Shown: piece after piece, positions 63,388-64,000 of the stretch
Layout: every line of letters begins with the position of its first letter
Position numbering within the stretch: the stretch's first letter is position 1
NCBI GenBank assembly: GCA_050949175.1
Contig: JBMNFG010000011.1
Location: 186,001-250,000 of the forward strand
DNA from: UBA4971 sp900019985
GTDB taxonomy: Bacteria > Bacillota > SHA-98 > UBA4971
DNA length: 64,000 nucleotides
Reading direction: 5' to 3'
Made by a program: the position numbers and the translations under genes
The notes under the pieces: generated by a model
The model's database searches: none
What the model was told of the DNA's origin: nothing
Seen by the model: the letters and a program-made list of their open reading frames with translations, nothing else

Positions 63388-64000
63388 TTGACGAGTACCG
63401 TAGTTGAGCTCACCGGGCATATTATTGATTCGAGGAGCCTTCCTAAGGTGCTGGACGTCATTATCGAGCGAGGCGGCGACTTCGACATCGAAGAACTCAA
63501 AGTAGGTAGGAAGAACAATGACCCTAGCTATGCCAGGATAATGATTGAAGCAGAAAGTCAGGAAGCCCTGGACATGATACTTGAAGAAATAAGACGTTTG
63601 GGTGCTGTTGAAATGCATCTGGATGAGGCAGAGGTAGAACCGGCACCGAAAGACGGAGTATTTCCGGACAACTTCTATTCCAGCACTAACCTGGAGACAT
63701 TTTTGAAGATTCGTGGTTCATGGATCCCTGTAGATGACATTGAGATGGATTGCGGCATTGTCGTTGATTTCTCAGGGGACCCCCCCACAGCTCGCTGCGT
63801 GCCTCTGGGCAACATAAAGAAAGGCGACATGGTAGTTGTCGGAGGAAAAGGAATCAAAGTGATTCCCCTTGAGAAATCCAGGAAACGAGAGGTATTCAGT
63901 TTCATGGGGAGTGAAGTGTCCAGTGAGCGCCCTAAGGCCTTGGCTTTAGCAAGCATCGCTGAGACAATGAAAGACATCAGGTCCCGCAATAAGAAGATCC
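63388..64000 (+). CDS. Archaeal-type ornithine cyclodeaminase-like (LOR/SDH domain) protein, partial
   Basis: The frame starts at TTG 63388 (AAAGGGTG 7 nt upstream) and runs open to the window edge, 204 residues so far. The N-terminus VVELTGHIIDSRSLPKVLDV, then GGDFDIEELKVGRKNNDPSY, PAPKDGVFPDNFYSSTNLET and WIPVDDIEMDCGIVVD match the LOR/SDH bifunctional-enzyme N-terminal domain of the TIGR00300 family. In archaea and in cyanobacterial AgrE-type proteins this domain goes with ornithine cyclodeamination to proline. The NAD-binding half is outside the window. Confidence 0.82.
   Translation, partial: MTSTVVELTGHIIDSRSLPKVLDVIIERGGDFDIEELKVGRKNNDPSYARIMIEAESQEALDMILEEIRRLGAVEMHLDEAEVEPAPKDGVFPDNFYSSTNLETFLKIRGSWIPVDDIEMDCGIVVDFSGDPPTARCVPLGNIKKGDMVVVGGKGIKVIPLEKSRKREVFSFMGSEVSSERPKALALASIAETMKDIRSRNKKI

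Overview
The window looks like the chromosome of a spore-forming, probably anaerobic member of the Bacillota (Firmicutes, Clostridia/Limnochordia grade). Evidence is SpoIIE close to TilS and FtsH (the arrangement known from Bacillus and Clostridia), an AddAB recombination nuclease, a ThiT vitamin transporter under a TPP riboswitch, strong GGAGG ribosome sites with many GTG and TTG starts, a V-type ATPase operon, a B12-dependent ribonucleotide reductase and a tungsten-type aldehyde:ferredoxin oxidoreductase. No rRNA, tRNA, CRISPR array, transposase or phage gene was seen.

Layout. 1-5.3 kb (minus): V-type ATPase operon in the order G/H-stalk, I, K, E, C, F, A, as in the Enterococcus hirae ntp operon. 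The rotor subunit keeps the Na+-site residues. 5.8-8.0 kb: thioredoxin reductase and a DacF-type carboxypeptidase. 8.3-9.8 kb (plus): two secreted proteins, probably a surface pair. 9.8-16.2 kb (minus): thiolase, a secreted hypothetical, NrdJ and a MATE exporter. 17.8-23.7 kb (minus): a secreted AMMECR1-domain protein followed by a giant alpha-2-macroglobulin fused to a VanW domain. 23.9-25.1 kb (plus): LysM-LysM-BsuPI protein and a small NifU-like protein. 25.2-29.2 kb (minus): four-gene NAD-linked AOR cluster. 29.5-39.1 kb (minus): HutU, FtsH, TilS, SpoIIE. 39.7-50.6 kb: LysE exporter, tripartite ABC export operon, Yip1-like protein, adenine deaminase, D-2-hydroxyacid dehydrogenase, ThiT. 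50.8-59.2 kb: Myb-like coiled-coil regulator, AddA and AddB. 59.4-63.3 kb (plus): a radical SAM/SPASM enzyme, a membrane protein whose cytoplasmic tail carries ten cysteines, a TPM lipoprotein and a LemA-like protein. The window ends in an archaeal-type ornithine cyclodeaminase-like gene.

The most unusual property is the intergenic DNA. More than fifteen tandem arrays lie between genes, with unit lengths of 10, 11, 12, 14, 15, 16, 19, 21, 24, 26, 27, 28 and about 54 bp, and no shared sequence. At five genes the array begins exactly at the stop codon, and at two of them the unit is the gene's own last codons plus the stop. Two copies of a 483-bp element made of GTGGTNGA hairpins sit in opposite orientation 31 kb apart. 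A 1-kb array of GGCTC/GAGCC hairpins separates tilS from spoIIE.

The best candidate for an undescribed protein system is the radical SAM enzyme with the Cys-tailed membrane protein, TPM and LemA. The A2M-VanW fusion and the stop-codon-anchored repeats come next.
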